From Eublepharis macularius (lineage: Eukaryota > Chordata > Lepidosauria > Squamata > Eublepharidae), in assembly GCF_028583425.1 (NCBI RefSeq), contig NC_072796.1, positions 143,477,464 through 143,541,463 on the forward strand: 64,000 nt of DNA, in the 5' to 3' direction. Below the pieces are notes generated by a model, which had not been told where the DNA came from, searched no databases, and saw nothing but the letters and a program-made list of their open reading frames with translations. Each line of letters starts with the position of its first letter. The stretch's first letter is position 1. Below are positions 1-15,200 of the stretch, one piece after another. Both the position numbers and the translations under genes were made by a program.

Positions 1-244
1 GCAACAAGGAACCTCTGGCCGCGCCATTCCCTCCCTCTCTTTGGCCAGTGGCAGCCAAACCAAAAGATGAGAAAGGCATTGTGCTAAGAGCTCACAGCTT
101 AAAGCGCCCCCTTCCTTCCGGAGCTGATGTGTTTACCTGGACCCTGGTTCTGCCGGCACTCCCCCCACCCCTGGTGCGGATACTGCTCCTTTGCCCATCC
201 TAGCAGGGCTCTTCTGCTGCCCGCTCGTTCGCACCGTTTACGCC

Positions 245-3200
245 ATGAAGAGCTTTTCCAAGCGCGAGGCTGACAGGCGGATGTTCCTGGAACAGGTACG
301 GGAGAGCAAGGAGAATGGCTACCTCCTCTCTTCCAAGAAGATCGGCGCAGGGGCCTTCTCCAAAGTCTACCTGGGTTATGCCACCCAAGAAAAAATGATG
401 CAGAACTACAAGCTGGCCTCAGACCTCAGGAGCAAGCGGCACTCCATGGTGAGTGCTAACAGCGTATTCACCCGGGCTGGTGGGGAAGGGGCTGGCAGCA
501 GGGTGCCAGGCTGTGGGTGACAGGGTATGGCAGACAGACCCCTGGACCATTGCAGCAAGACACAGGTTCTTGGTCAAATGGTTTTATTCAGAAATTGGAT
601 CATTTCCATATATATGTCCATAGGACTACTCAGAAGCAAGGTAAGCATCTGAGCAGCGAGAGTAAAAGTTGACAGGAATGACATCATGTGAGAGAGACTT
701 ATCTTTTAATATTCAAGCCTGCTTCTTTCCCCCCACTCCCAATCATAAACAAAGTTTTGGCGCTCGCCTTGTGTGAGAACGTTCCACATATTTGTAATAT
801 CAAAATGAGTCACTAAAAAGCAAGACATAGCAAAGGCTGAGAGGGAGCACAAGGCCAAAAGCCCTGGAAGCTGTTACAGTCCATCAGATAAACACCTGTG
901 GAAGCCTGTAAGAGAAATAGTTATGACGCTGGTAAAATGACAGTGAGTTACAGCAGGATACGGTGGTTCAGCACAGGAGGATCGTTCACATTGGCATGGA
1001 TGGGGCCCAGACATGACACAGGGCAGAGCCCCGGGGATGGGTTGTGTCCGGCAAAAGGGTCTGCCTATGGATTGCTGGCTCCTAAATGTAGCAGGAAGGC
1101 ACGCAAGCCGTGTTTGGGAATTAGCCTGTATTGAGGCATGCTTGTCAAAGTAATACAAGTGATAGCCGAGCATCTCGTACAACCCATTCCGTCAATCTGG
1201 GCTCGCCCTGAATTTGCTCCAGAGGGCAAAAGGAACACACGCAGCCCACCCCTCAAAAATCAGGCAAGGGCAAACCCCGGCCATCTCAGGCCAAAGGGCA
1301 TCCTTCACAACAGCAGCGGCTCCTTCTCCCTCACTGCAACCCCCAGAATTGCTCTCCATCCCATCGCACAAGAGAGGGGCTCCCTTTGCTTTGACTGCTG
1401 TGGGCTTTGTATAGATTTCTCTGACCTGAACTAGTTGCTTGTTGAGATCTGAATGCTTAACATGTCAATATGCAAATTGCCTTTTGTTTTGCAGGGTTGT
1501 AACCTTTTTTTAAAAATAACTAAAATAACTACATAAATCCCATCATGGAGTCTCCCTGACCTTGAACCAACCACGACCTCATTTTTCACCAGCCTGACTC
1601 ACTGTTTGCCCTTCTGTGGAGATCTTCTTTAACACAGCATAGCGCTCACTCTATCTTCTCTACAACAGTCCGGGGATGCTCCCTTTCTCCAACCTTTCAA
1701 TTTCTTTTCTGTCTTCCCCAGAGATCTGGACAATGTTATAGTTATATATTAGATGATATTTTATACCTGGGTAAAGACATTACACAAATGCTAAGAGGTA
1801 GTAAGCAGTTAAGCAGTGGGTCCCCGAGGTTCAAGTAATCTAATATTAGTGATTTTATTGGTGCAGTATAGAAGTTTTGTAACCTCCCAAAGTAAATCTG
1901 TACCTTGTAACTATACTGATTTTTTTAAAAGTATCATACATGAGGGCTTGAACAGGGGATGGAGATCAGGGTCCAAACCCGCCCTACCGTACTCCCTGCT
2001 CCACAGTTTGCAAGCCAGGAGAAAGAGGTGGCTTGATTTCTGCTGCTCTGCAGATGGCCGAAGGGTGTGCTGCACCACTCAGTCTAGCAGCTCAGGGGAG
2101 CTGAAGGACCACTGGAGTCCCTTCTGGCCTTCTCTGCCTGTGATTTGGCTCTTCAGTCTGAGGAACTCATTACTTAAAGCAAGTGGAGTTGCTGTGGATC
2201 ACCTGGCTGCTGAATCACCAGCTGGCCTCCTGGCAGCCAGTTGCCATGCAAAATGAGGAGCTGCAGCGAGAGGGACCAGGGCAGATCACACTTGTGCATT
2301 AGCAGCCCTCCAAGTGCTGCCTGTCTCCTTGCAACTGCCGAGTTTGGATTCACGCTGCCAGTGTGTCTTTTGTCTGGCGAATTGTGCTCTCTTGGTAGAG
2401 CAAACTCCTGCTGTTGGCGCATCATCTACATGCAAAACTGCATTCTATCCTTCCCCTCCTCCAGTGTTCTCATTAATTTAGGGCCGATCTAAATGTGAAG
2501 CAAAAGAACTCACCCACAGGTAGCTGCTTTGCACAGGTATCAGCCCAGTTTCAGTGAGATGGTGTGAAGGCCAGGTCTCCAGCAAAGCCCTTGAGCTTCA
2601 TCAGTGTGGTGTTTAAATCAGGCCTAAGGGAGCCTTTGAGGAGGTGAAATAGTAAAGAGCCCAGTAGCATCTTTCAGACTAACCAACTTTAGTGTAGCAT
2701 AAGCTTTCGAAATGTTGCACCTGATGAAGAGAGCTGTGGCTCTCGAAAGCTTATGCTATGATAAAGTTGGTTATTCTTAAAGATGCTACTGGACTCTACT
2801 ATTTTGCAACTACAGACCAACACGGCCGACTCCTCTGGATCTTTGAGGAGGTGGACCTTCAAGGGAACTCTTCACACTGGGTGAATTTGAAATCTTTATG
2901 AATAATTACGCTGTTGAACCATGGGAGGGGATGGCCAGAGCTGCCTGTCTCCCCAGGCCCCCTTCCATTGTTTACCGCACTTCCAGGACAGACAGAAGCT
3001 GTCCTTGAAAACTGGGCCATGCCAGGCTCAGCCTTTATGAGCTGCCTGGGTGAGGGAAGGGGGGAACTCTCCACGGTGCTGAAACCAAAGGGCTGCTCTA
3101 TCCCCCACCCCCCACAAAGGGCCCAACCAAACGCCGCCTTCATCCCTGTTGGAGCCCATGCAGCTGTACATCCATTTTGTATTCCTTAAAAAACTGAGCC

Positions 3201-6200
3201 TGCTTAAGCAAATTCCAGCAAAGGCTAAGCCGCGTGCCTGCGTGGGCTGTAAGGCATTCTCTGTGTTCTGACCTTTCCACGTGTTCTTGCTCCGCTCAGG
3301 GAGAGGATAACGGAGCCTGTTACCCACAGAGCCTCCTCTACTTGGCTTAAGTTACTGTGCTCAATGGTTGTTGTGGGTTTTCCGGGCTGTATTGCCGTGG
3401 TCTTGGCATTGTAGTTCCTGACGTTTCACCAGCAGCTGTGGCTGGCATCTTCAGAGGTGTAGCACCAAAAGACAGAGATCTCTCAGTGTGAGAGATGTCT
3501 TTTGGTGCTACACCTCTGAAGATGCCAGCCACAGCTGCTGGCGAAACGTCAGGAACTACAATGCCAAGACCACGGCAATACAGCCCGGAAAACCCACAAC
3601 AACCATCGTTCTCCGGCCGTGAAAGCCTTCGACATTACTGTGCTCAAGTTAACCAGCGTAAATGCCGTGGGCTGAAGGGACTGCTCCTCCTGCGGAGCCA
3701 CGAAGGGAGGACCAGACTCCCGGCCAGAGTCCCTGAGGCTCCCGCAGAGGGCTGCGCTTGAGGGTTGTGTGTAACCGCCCACAGACAGCCGTGAGTGAAA
3801 TGGCCTTTTGGGGCTGAGGAGCCTTTCCTAAAGACGGACAGGCAAGTCGTGGCCGGGCACCACGAGGCTATGAGCAGGGAAGCAGGGACCGCAGGCGATA
3901 GGGTTTCATTCATCTTTTGAAAAAACAATGACACTTTGGGACGTATTTCTGCAACCGAAAAAGGGCCCCATTCACCAGGACCCAAATCATGCCTCACTCA
4001 GCAGTAGGCTAAATTACACAAATTCAAACCCGGCCAAAGCATTCGTGGAGAATGGCACTCCGTTTGGGGCTACAAAAGCCCGCCGTTTGTCTCTGAAGGT
4101 TTTCTCTGTCTGCATAAGGACAGGAAATGGGAGGGGAGGGCATGGCCCTCAAGCACCCCCCTCCTGCTGGTGGCCTCCAAGCACTTTGTACTTAAGGCTT
4201 GCTTATGCACATGCTTCTGGCTAGCAGAGGACACGCTGAGGGTCATCTGCTTGGCAGAAATGGGACACCTTCAGAGGGAGGTGAGATTCCAGAAAAGGAC
4301 TGGAAGAGAAGGAATGACCAAGGGGGGCGAGGGACGGGGATTGCCTCTTTGCACCTGACTTCTGTATCCCTTTCTCTGTCTGTTGCTATGCTGAGAGTAC
4401 CTGGGCGGACCTTTTCCTTGTAGTAAGTGCTTTACTGTTCTGCATGCTGGGGGGCAAGGCAGCATGGCGTAGCCCCTAAGGAGGACTCTGCAGAGGAAGG
4501 CACGGGCAACCCACCGCTGCCTCTCACTTGCCTTGAAAGCCCCCTGATGGGGTCACCATTAAGTCGATTATGACTTGATGGTGTGCGTGCACACACATGC
4601 ACACACGCATGTTCTAAATGCTGGTCATCATTCTCCGTACCACATGAGCCTCCACCATTTGCACACAGCAGTCAAAACGGGCACCAAGTGTAGTAAGCTG
4701 TTCCCATGGTAGTGGGAGACACGGGCGCTCGGAGGAACCTTTGAACAGCAGCACAACAGGGAAGCCAGGAGCGCTGGTCCGCTTGGTGGACAAGTCCTGA
4801 ATAGACCAGCTGGTGGCAGCACACTAAAGGGGATGATAGAGAGGAAAACCCTCTGAGGGTCCAGCAGGCCAGGGGAGTGGGGGGGGGCGTCTCTGGGCAC
4901 AGTCTCAGGGTAGCTGCTGGTGCACAGGCATGCCGGAGGGCTGAAATGGAGCAGGGTGCGCAGGAGCATTCTGCCACTGCTTTCAATTCCCACAGTTATA
5001 TAGGTCACCTAATTCAGCATTTCTTGGCCCAGAATTTAGATTTCCTCAGTGTGGTATAGCAGTCAAATAATTCAGCTGCAATGCAGCACTTGGCTAGTTT
5101 AAATCGCAGGACTGCCATGAGCTCCGCAGGGGTCCCTGGGTCAGCCACTCCCCTCAGTCCCAGCTCCATTGCAGGAATCGCAACACTGACTTGGTTCACC
5201 ACACTGGGTGTGGCACTGATCTGTCCAGAAGGGCGCTAAACAAATGAACCGTTGTTGTTGTTGCTAAATCTTAATTGCTGTTTTCATTCATAGCTCACGC
5301 AGTCTTGTCCTCACCCGCCATGACTTCCCAGTGTAGTACATAACAATGGTGAGAGAAAGTAGAAACTATTGGTAGCACCAGGTAAAACAGCAGGATTTGA
5401 GTCCAGTGGCACTTTTGAAATCAACATGTTCAGGGTACGAGCTTATGTCAGAGCTCCCTTCTCTAGCTACCTGAAGAAGGGAACTTTGACTCTCAAAAGC
5501 TTGTACCCGGAATACCTTGTTGGTCTCTAAGGTGCCCATCTTCCTTGCTTGCTTTCTCACTCGACTCCTCCGACCGGTAAGTCATGAGTAGTGTTCTCTG
5601 TGGTGCCACAGGATTCAAATCCTGCTATAGAAACTATTGGGAAGTTGCTTTCCTGCTGGTGGAATGAAGTTTTCTGGGGGCTTGCAGAATTGTGAAAACA
5701 GGTACGCTGTGCTCTGGAGGAAGCACTCACCGCTTCGTGGGAAACAGTCATGATTTTATGCTTATCCCCAGGTTGTGTCATTTGCAAGGTACTAAATTGC
5801 TCTAGGTCTGTAAGAAATCCAGTCCCAGCTGCTTTTCCCCCTGTTGTATCAACTAACTCTGAAAGGTAGTTGTGAATTTCCTGCATTGTGCAGGGGGTTG
5901 GACTAGATGACCCTGGAGTTCCCTTCCAGCCCTATGATTTTGTGTTCATGCTTCTTCACACCAACCCTGCAATGTAGATCCAATTACAGTTAATTTTAGT
6001 GGCAATCCTGGGCGCATGGCAAGGCTTCACATCTCCTAAGCAAGAGAGCCAGGGCCCAAGAGGAGAGTCCACCGTGAGTGCTTACTGCCCCATCAACTGA
6101 GCAGAACCCAGAATGAAATGAATGTGTTGTGCTACCATCAAATCCTCCTCCTGGGGCACCATAAAGCATGCCAGTGGTCACCATAACACCCCGTCTTCCC

Positions 6201-9200
6201 CCCTCCTTCCCTTTGAAATATTTTCCCCAGGGAGCATCGCAGAGCTCTTGAAAGGGTGGGCAGGGGGGCACACAGCATACCTTTGCTCCTTTCCCTGACC
6301 ATTTATGCCTCAGACCGCGGGAGACACTTGGGAAAGGGGCTATTCATGCCCCAAGTGCAGAGGTAGAGATGGGGCCACATTCACTCGTAGTCTAGGGTCC
6401 ATCTGGCCAACTGGCACAATGCCAGCTCCCCTCCAGCACAAGACAGAGACCCAGGCTCCAGCTGTTACACCTAAAGCTTTGTTGGCTTTGTTGAGATGAC
6501 TCTCTATGGAGGACCAGAAAAGAAACTGCTGCTCAGCCATCTCTTGCAGCCTGGCCTGAAATCACAACGATCAGGCACACACCAAAGTCGACAGAGGTTT
6601 GCTCTGCAGAGGTAGCGACCACCATATTCACACCCACAGAACACACAGAAAGGATACCATCTCCTGCTTGCCTGAGTCCTCCTGGAGTCAGGATTTTTGG
6701 TTTCCTAGAAAGCGAGAGTCCGCTACACGGCACCATCCCGAGATGACTGTGTGGGCAACTTGTCACCATTTGATTGTAAGGGGGTGGGGTGGGGGGTTAT
6801 GGGCAGCAAACTGCTGCAACTTCTCCAAGTCACTGTTTGGGCCCCTGAGAAAAAGTAGGGGATTTCCCAAAGCCTGCCTCCGCCCTGCCTCCTCCTCTTC
6901 ATGTGGACCAGCTGGAGAGAACCAGCTGCCACCTGGAGAGGTCCACCTTTCAGTCCAGCCATCTGGAAATCAGCTCAGCAGAATTCTTAGGCAGCCGCCT
7001 GGCTGCTTGCCCGCCTTGTCAGTGGGGGGCTCTCCACAGCAGGCACTATTCACCCACCATTTCCTTGGGAGAAGAGGCAGATTTCCCAACAGGGGACTTG
7101 AAGGTGCAAATGGGGACCGCTGCCTGAATGCTGTACCAGGTGCCTTCCCATTTTTCCATTTGTTCCTTCTCAGTTTCTCTAAGAAAGAGGTGCACTGTAA
7201 CGCTTGGGGGCACATACGCACCCCACACAGCAAAGACTGACCCACAGACAAAAACTGGGGCGCGTGCGCACATGCACACACATGCCCTGTTCTCTCTGCT
7301 GTCACCTCCTTGACCCCCCCTTCCAGCTTTTGCTGCAGTGGTTTTGAACATCTGTGATTCCAGGCTCAAGGGTGGTACAACCCCCAGTATTAGACTCCAC
7401 AAGAGGAAGTCAGTGCCTAGGGGACAAGTGGCAGGGGGGAGGCTGGGAAGGAGCCACGCGTGGGCTCTCCTACTCCTTCACACTCACTCCCCGCTTCATT
7501 CGCAGGTTGCTATAAAGATCATCTCAACGGCAGACGCACCTGTAGAATATACCAAAAAGTTCCTCCCAAGAGAAATCTACTCCCTCAACGTTACCTACAA
7601 GCACTTAAATGTTGTGAGTCTCTTTTCTGCTCTTTTTTGGGGGTAGCCAGTCTAGGGTACCAGTCTGAGTTGCACTAGGATCCAGCAGGCCTGAGTTCAA
7701 AACCACACACCATTATAAAAAGGTGGTGGTGAGGATAAAATGGAGGGAGAATTGTACGTGCTGCCTTGAAGTCCTTGGAAGAAGGACACGATTCACAGAA
7801 GAACGCACATTTTATTTTCTTTATATGCCTTTCCCAGTGAGATTTAAGGTGGATTGCACAGCGAAACTGCAACATAAATCCATGGCACGAGACATCGAAT
7901 AAGCAAAGTGGTAGTACTAGAATTACAGCAATCTGAAACGAAGCACAGACTACTAGGCACACTCCATTAAGCAATGCAACAGGGTCCTGTAAGCAGAAAA
8001 GAAGGCAGTGAGATCAAGCAAGTCCGGTCAGCAAGTACATCCGATATACAGAGATCTAGTTCAGCCATGCTGTGTAGGAAGCCACGCGTTTCGATCCCCC
8101 CCTCCACCTCCAGGAGTGAATGGGAAGCTGAGCTCTGCAGGCACCTAAGGGGGCAGCAAGGCCCCCCCACACACACAGCCTGCTTTAGTACAAGAGGCCA
8201 GGCTGAAGGGCTGGGGCCTCAAGTGGAAACCGGGGGCAAGGCTATGCCCGTTGGTGATGCCAGCCAGCCCCACAGAATGGCTCAGGTAGACAGTTCAGGG
8301 CTTTCTGAAAGACGGTCATCTGCAGTAGTCTGACCTGATTCCACAAAAAAGGAAAAATCAAGACTAACTTTTATCCCTGTGGAGGGAGTGGGCTCTCGTG
8401 CCCAAACCAACAAACTCAAAAGAGTGGCTGAAATTTCCTCTTCAGTGAGCTGCACAATAGTTAGTTATTGATCGGCAGTGACTCCTCCGAGAGATTCACA
8501 AGATCCGATGGCAGCACTGAACGCAGAAAAAAAGCTGCCCCTCCCCCCAGCAAAACTGAACATGCTGAGTTTGCAGCACGCCCTGCTCAAGGGCCAGAGA
8601 ATGGCGCCCGAGAACACCGAGTGCCAGGTGCAAAACGAGAAAGGGAGTCTGCTCCAGAAACAAGCCCCTCTTGTGCGCCTTTTCCACCTGGCAGACCCTC
8701 TTAATCTGGGACATACACTTCAGATTCGTGTACCTGCAAAAGGCATAAGACATAATAATAATAACAACAACATTTGATTTATATACCACCCTTCAGGACA
8801 ACTTAATGCCCACTCAGAGCGGTTTACAAAGTATGTCATTATTATCCCCACAACAAAACACCTTGTGAGGTGGGTGGAGCTGAGAGAGCTCTGAGAGAGC
8901 TGTGACTGACCCAAGGGCACCCAGCTAGCTTCAAACGGAGGAGTGGGGAATCAAACCCGGCTCTCCAGATTAGAGTCCCGCGCTCTTAACCACTACACCA
9001 AACTGGCTCTCTGCAGCATTTTGACTTAAAGAACACTTTTTCTTAATAAATAGCATTATGTCCATTGCTTCTCTGGTGAGGGATTCAGGGCGAGTCACCT
9101 CTTCACATGAGCAAAGGTCTATTAACCATTCCGGGGCCCAACAGCCCCGATGAGCTAAGGAGGGAGTAGGATCCCAGCTCCATCGTCGCCCTTGGGTCAG

Positions 9201-12200
9201 CTGGCAGAAGAGGCAGGCGGATCTGTCCCCGTTTCCCTTCCTTGTACTCCAAACTCTCTAGGGCAAGAGCAAGCGGGAGCGAAAGCACGCAAACTCCCTA
9301 ACCCAGTAAATATAAGAAGTCACTAACCTCTGTTCCAAGGGACTTCCAGCAGAAGGTGATATCCACACACATCCTGTGTGAAATACTTTTGAACTCACTC
9401 GTATAACAGGAACCGTACCATAGCACCGCACGTGGAACCTAGAGAGCCACACCTGCAATTCCCATCGACCAGAAGGGCCACACCATTGCTGTGTGCCTTG
9501 CACACACCACACCACCTTAAAGATGCAAAAACGAAATGCCAGCCTTTTAATTACCAGGGTTCTTCTGAGCATGTGAGGGGGTCTTTCTCCACCTCTGGGA
9601 GTTTTGTTTCCTGGGTCAGCATTCCCCAGTGGTATGACTCACCCTACCCCTCATTCATATTGCATATTATATACAGAACTCCTGAATCAGCACAGCCTTG
9701 ACACAATCATCGTGGACGAATTACTTTGCATTGAACTTTTTGAAAAAAATCTTGGGTCACTCTATTAATGATGCAACTATTCTAATTTCTAAAGAAACAG
9801 CCCCCTTTCCTTGTACATGGCATGAGTGTCGTGAGGAACGGTGCTCAGAAGAGCCACAGGGGGCTCCTGAGCCACTGACCCATCCCCCTGCCATGTCCCG
9901 TGACCCCTGCCCAGATGGGGGCCTCATGCGAGCAGATTATACACGCGCAGGCTGAAGACCGCAGATTCAGGCCAGCAATAGCTGGTCACTCGGAACTTTT
10001 CACACGCGCGGCCTCATTCTGAGCCTTTAGGCAAGTGGCACTGAGTTCTCCTACTCGGGACCTGCCCCCAAAGCATGCATGTGGCGCAGTGGATTTTGAA
10101 TGGGCCAGGCAAGCCATTTTTCTTACCCACCCCTGCCCTCAGGACGTGCTGCATGAACCTGACTGGCCCTCTCCAGCACAGACAGGGACACAAAGCCAGA
10201 GACGCCGAGGGCCCGGCTGCCTGCAATCTGTGGGGCTGCCTGAATGTGGGGGGGGGAGCAGGGCTGCTCCTCAAGGCCAGGAGACTGGGCCGGGGCCGGG
10301 GGAGAGCGGGCTCTGTGGGCACCGCTCAGGAAGCTTTGGGTCCTTTGCAGGTTCAGCTCTACGAAATGTACCGGAACAGCAAGCGCACTTACCTCGTCCT
10401 GGAGCTAGCCTCCCGGGGAGACCTCCTGGAGCACATCAACGCCACCTCCGACAGGAGGGAGTACCCTGGGCTGGAGGAAGAGGAGGCACGAAGGCTCTTC
10501 CGCCAGATCGTCAGTGCTGTTGCACACTGCCACAACGTTGGCATCGTCCACAGGTGAGGGGGAAAGGGGGGCCAGTGCTAGGCTGAGGGACGCCTGCAGG
10601 GTACCCGGTCCGTGCTCCGATGCCCTCTCTGAAGGCCAGGTACAGGGGGGCCAGCCAGGAGGGGGCCAGCTGGCCTTGGGGCAGAACCAGCCTCCGCCTC
10701 TGCCCTGCCAAGGACTCTCCGTGGCTGCCAGAACCCACAGGAAGGGTTTTTCTCTTTCATTCCCTGGCCTGCTACGCCTCTGACCTTGCAGGATAGAGAC
10801 CGGCTCCTTGTGTCTGACCAAGGGAGCTCTGCCTCTCGAAAGCTCCTGCCTGGGAGATCTAGTTGGGCCTTTTAGGAGCCCCTGCACCCCGATCTGGCTC
10901 TTGCTCCTTTCAGTCTTTTGACACTTGCATCCATGCTGGCAACTGCCACATATCAGAAGGATTCCGAGTATTGCTGAAGCACAAACAGGCGGAGACGTCT
11001 AAGGGGTGACCCAACACAGTGCAGACGTATCATTCCCTTAATGGTGCTCTTCGGTCCCTGGCAGCTTAGAAAATGTGCCCTGCCTGCCTAGCCCACTCTG
11101 CTCCAGCATGCCCGGCTCCCTGCACACCTCAAACATGACCGTCAAAATAAACCACGGTTCAGCAGAAGCTAATCCATGCAAGCATGCAGAAAGTGGGCTG
11201 CATGGGGCAGGCGGCGCTTGCATCCCTGAGAGCGAGAGAGTGTAGCTTGCCCTTAAATGCTGTTCAGGCTCATTTGCCATTTGTTTCCCCCAGAGACTTG
11301 AAATGTGAGAACATTTTGCTGGATGAACGTGGCTTCATTAAACTAACAGGTAAGTTTTCCTCCACGGACGGGGAGGGAGCTGGTACGCATCACCGCTTTA
11401 CATTAAGCGGAGGGCAGGTTAAGAGCCTGCCAAATTTGCATGCCGCTTCCAGAAGCCCCTGCAAGCAGCACCCCCACCCCAACAAAGTTGTTTTGAATTG
11501 CTAATCTCAAAACACACTTTGTGCTCTCCGTGTAAGCAGGGGTGGCTTGGGATATTAAAGCGGCCCTGGAGCCACTCAGGGCAGCCCAGAGCCATCTCTT
11601 CCCCACCAGTTTATCCTCATGACAACCACCCAGAGAGGTAGGTTCAGTGGAGAGGGTGTGATGGGCCCAAGGTCACCCAGAGAGCTTCATGGAAACACGG
11701 GGATTAGAACCCAGATCCTACTCCAACCGCTCCTCCGCGCTGTCTCCGCTGCCAGTCTTCATCATCCAATGGCTCCCATCCCCCAAATACTGGTATTTTC
11801 AGAACTACTCTGACCCAGACTAAGCATTCTGAAGGTCCACCCCATCGGCCGTACTGGCAAGAAGATCCAAGCCGCATCCCCTCGGCCCAGCTGACTGACC
11901 CTTCCTTGCAGATTTTGGGTTTGCCAATCGCTATTCCCTGAAGAATTCCCTCATGAGCACATTCTGTGGCTCCGTGGCCTACACTGCCCCTGAAATCCTC
12001 ATGAGCAAGAAGTACAACGGGGAGCTGGCTGACCTGTGGAGCCTGTGAGTGTGGGGCATGCCGGGAGCCCAGCCCGGGGGGGGGGCAACTGGGCTGCAGG
12101 CTCTTCTCTGAGCTGACCAGCAAGCGCCTTCCTCCAGGGACCCTTCTTGGCAGCCGAGCAGCTCACTGGCGACCCCGGGATCCATTCCCAGAGGAGGCAG

Positions 12201-15200
12201 CTGTAGCGGCAGCAGTCTCTCTCAGAGGGAGCCCTCAGGAGCTCCGTCTGCGATCTGATCCTTTGCTCTCCTGTACAGTGGGGTGATCCTCTATGCCATG
12301 GTGACAGGGAAGCTCCCCTTCAAGGAGCGCCAGCCACACAAGATGATCCATGTGATCAAGCAGGGACTGGCCTTCCGGCAGCCGATCTCACCAGGTACGG
12401 TAACCGATGCAGGCGGGGAGGGGGGGCTCTTCTCCCTCCTGGGCCAGGCCACGGGTCAGATGGGCCTGCTCAGGGAGAAAGGAGGGCATGGGCCAGGCCA
12501 AGAGACTAGCAGCACGACGGCGATACCAGCTCTCTGCCCCACACTTGCTCAGGATAAAAGGTTTCATACAACGGGTATCAATAAAGGAGGCCACACTAAC
12601 CCGCAGCAACATTTCAAAGAGCAGCACACAGCCGCTGCCAGTGAGAAGCGAGGAAGTCAAAGGAGTGGGTGGGAGTCAACAGGTATCCACCGGAGGCCAG
12701 ACCAAAACAGGAGAGCCTTTGCCTGGTGCCTCAGACATCAAGGAGAGGCCAGCAGGTGGACGTCTTTAGCGGGGATGGCGGTGGTGGAGTCCCCAAATAG
12801 GGTGCAGCCACAGGGGGAAAACCCTCTCTGACAGTGCCTCCCCCGACTGCCAAAGGGAAGGGCACCCCAATGCCAGGCCTCTGGTGGTAGTCCAGGTGGT
12901 AGTCCAGGTGTCTTTTCTCACTGTGACACTGAGAGATCTCTGTCTTTTGGTGCTACACCTCTGAAGATGCCAGCCACAGCTGCTGGAGAAACGTCAGGAA
13001 CTACAATGCCAAGACCACGGCTATACAGCCCGGAAAACCCACAACCACCATCGTTCTCCGGCCGTGAAAGCCTTCGACAATACATCGATACTCCAATACA
13101 GTTTTTCAGTACAAAAATATTTACCTAAACTATGTTATTACCACACTACAGTCAAAGTGGTGTGCGGTGAATTACATGCACGTGAGATTTATTTCACTGG
13201 CTCCTGGAAAGTTGTTAGTTTGGTGGACTATAAACCGGCCCAAGGAAGTGGATGTTACACGAAACAAGCCGATTTTGCCAGCCGCTTGTAGGGCGGGGGG
13301 ACCCTTGTGTGGTCCTTGTTACATCTTTTTTGTTCCACTTGCAAGAAACAAAAGAAATAATTCAATTATCAATAAGAGACAACATCAGCTAGGAACACGC
13401 GTCCATACTTACCTGCTCTTCGTCTCCACGAGGGAAGTAGGGAGAAGGACGGCATTTCCCTGCAGTTTGGTTTCCTTTTTCGCTTGAAAGAGAATCACTT
13501 TGAACTTAGAGGAGTGTCTCCCGTGTTATGGACAAAAAAGAATTCACAACATTTTCGGTCCAGAGATTTTGATAGGACTACGCTGGGAGACCTGTGGAAG
13601 TATCACGGTCTGTTGTTCATTGAACTGTTTGTGTGTATATATATATTTATAGTATTATAGGTGACTGAAGACTAATTGTTGTTAAAGCATAGTTTAGATA
13701 GATATTTTTGTACTGAAAAACTGTATTGGAGTATGCTTACTATATGAATTATTTCAGTCTTTAAATTTATTTTCACTGTGGGTAACATTCCCCCCCCCCA
13801 GGAAGTTATATAGGTGATATAGTAGGTTACTAATCCTTGGGAACGCCTCTGTTGTGGTTAAATCCCAACACACTGGCATGCTGACTGAAGTCAGCAAAAG
13901 CTGCGCTGAGCGAGGGATGGCCCGGTCTGCACTGGAATGCAACTCCAACCCCAAACTGCAGACCTTGATGTTTAAGAGCAGCTCAGCCTCATGCTGTGTC
14001 CATTGAAAGGGAGCAAAGAGGATTCCCCCTCCAGGTCCCGGGTGGTGGCAGCGTGCCCTGGGGCCATTGCTTCCGCTGCTTCCGCAAAACAGAGTGGCAC
14101 TTTGCAGAGGGCAAAGGGCAGGGCTTGCTGGGACTTCTCCCTCCCTCGGCCCCCTTGTTGGGACCAACAGAGGAGGAGCAAAGGATCAGCAGAGAGCCTC
14201 AGGACCAGGCACCAGATGGGCTCTAGTGGAAATCACACCAAAAGGCTGCAGGCATTTCACGGAGGAGCTGACTCAGCACAGCCCACCACGGGCAGCAGTG
14301 CCCCAGTGCATAGCTTCAACACACACCGTGTATTTATTCCACACTCCACAGCCTCCAACACAGCGCAAAGGGCTCTGCACCGTGTGGCCAAAGAAGCACA
14401 CGCCGCGCCAGACCCCTTGGCTGTTCCAGACAATTCTGGGGCACAACCCTTTAATTGCAAACACAATGAAGGCAGGTCAGGACATCTGAAAGACTAAGAG
14501 GGAAACTACACGAGACGCCTGGGCATGTGTCGGGTGCTGCAAAGTTCTCTGGGTAATGTAGTCTTACAAAGAACAGCTGCGCCATGTGATTCTTTGTTGG
14601 GCTTTTCGTGAGAGAATCTGCGATGTGATTCTCCACCGAGGAGAAAAGGAGTGGGGAGGATTCTTTCTTGCAAAAAGCCGCCCTGGATTTCCTGCCTCCT
14701 GTTACGTCCACCACCATCGTCCCCTGAGCTCCCAGAGGAAAGCCTGAGCAGAGCTTTTTGCAAGAGACAGGAAGATAATCTCCCCCACCGCTCTTCCCCT
14801 GGTAGAGAGCTGCATGGAGCGGCTGTCCTTTGTAAGACTACACTACCCAGGGAACCTTGCGGGACCCGACACGCATCTTGTGTAGTTTGGCTCTAACAGA
14901 CTGATTGAAACACAAACTGGGCACAGCTGCCCGTGACTCACCTAAGTCATTGCAATGGGGCCCTAAGACAAAGCCCTGGGAACCTGCAGCATATCGACCA
15001 CACCCTAAGAATGCGGCCACCCTAAGCCACTGCTTGAGTTGCTTGCCCAAACAGATGAGCTCTGGCCTGGGAGGAGGGGCCACTTTGGTTCCAGACAGAG
15101 CAAAGGACGGGATGAGGAGCCCTGTTCTGGTAGGCAGGCGATGCCCGGGAAGGAGAGCTGAGCAACGGCCTTTTCTCATCAGCTCTCGCTTGACCTTCCA

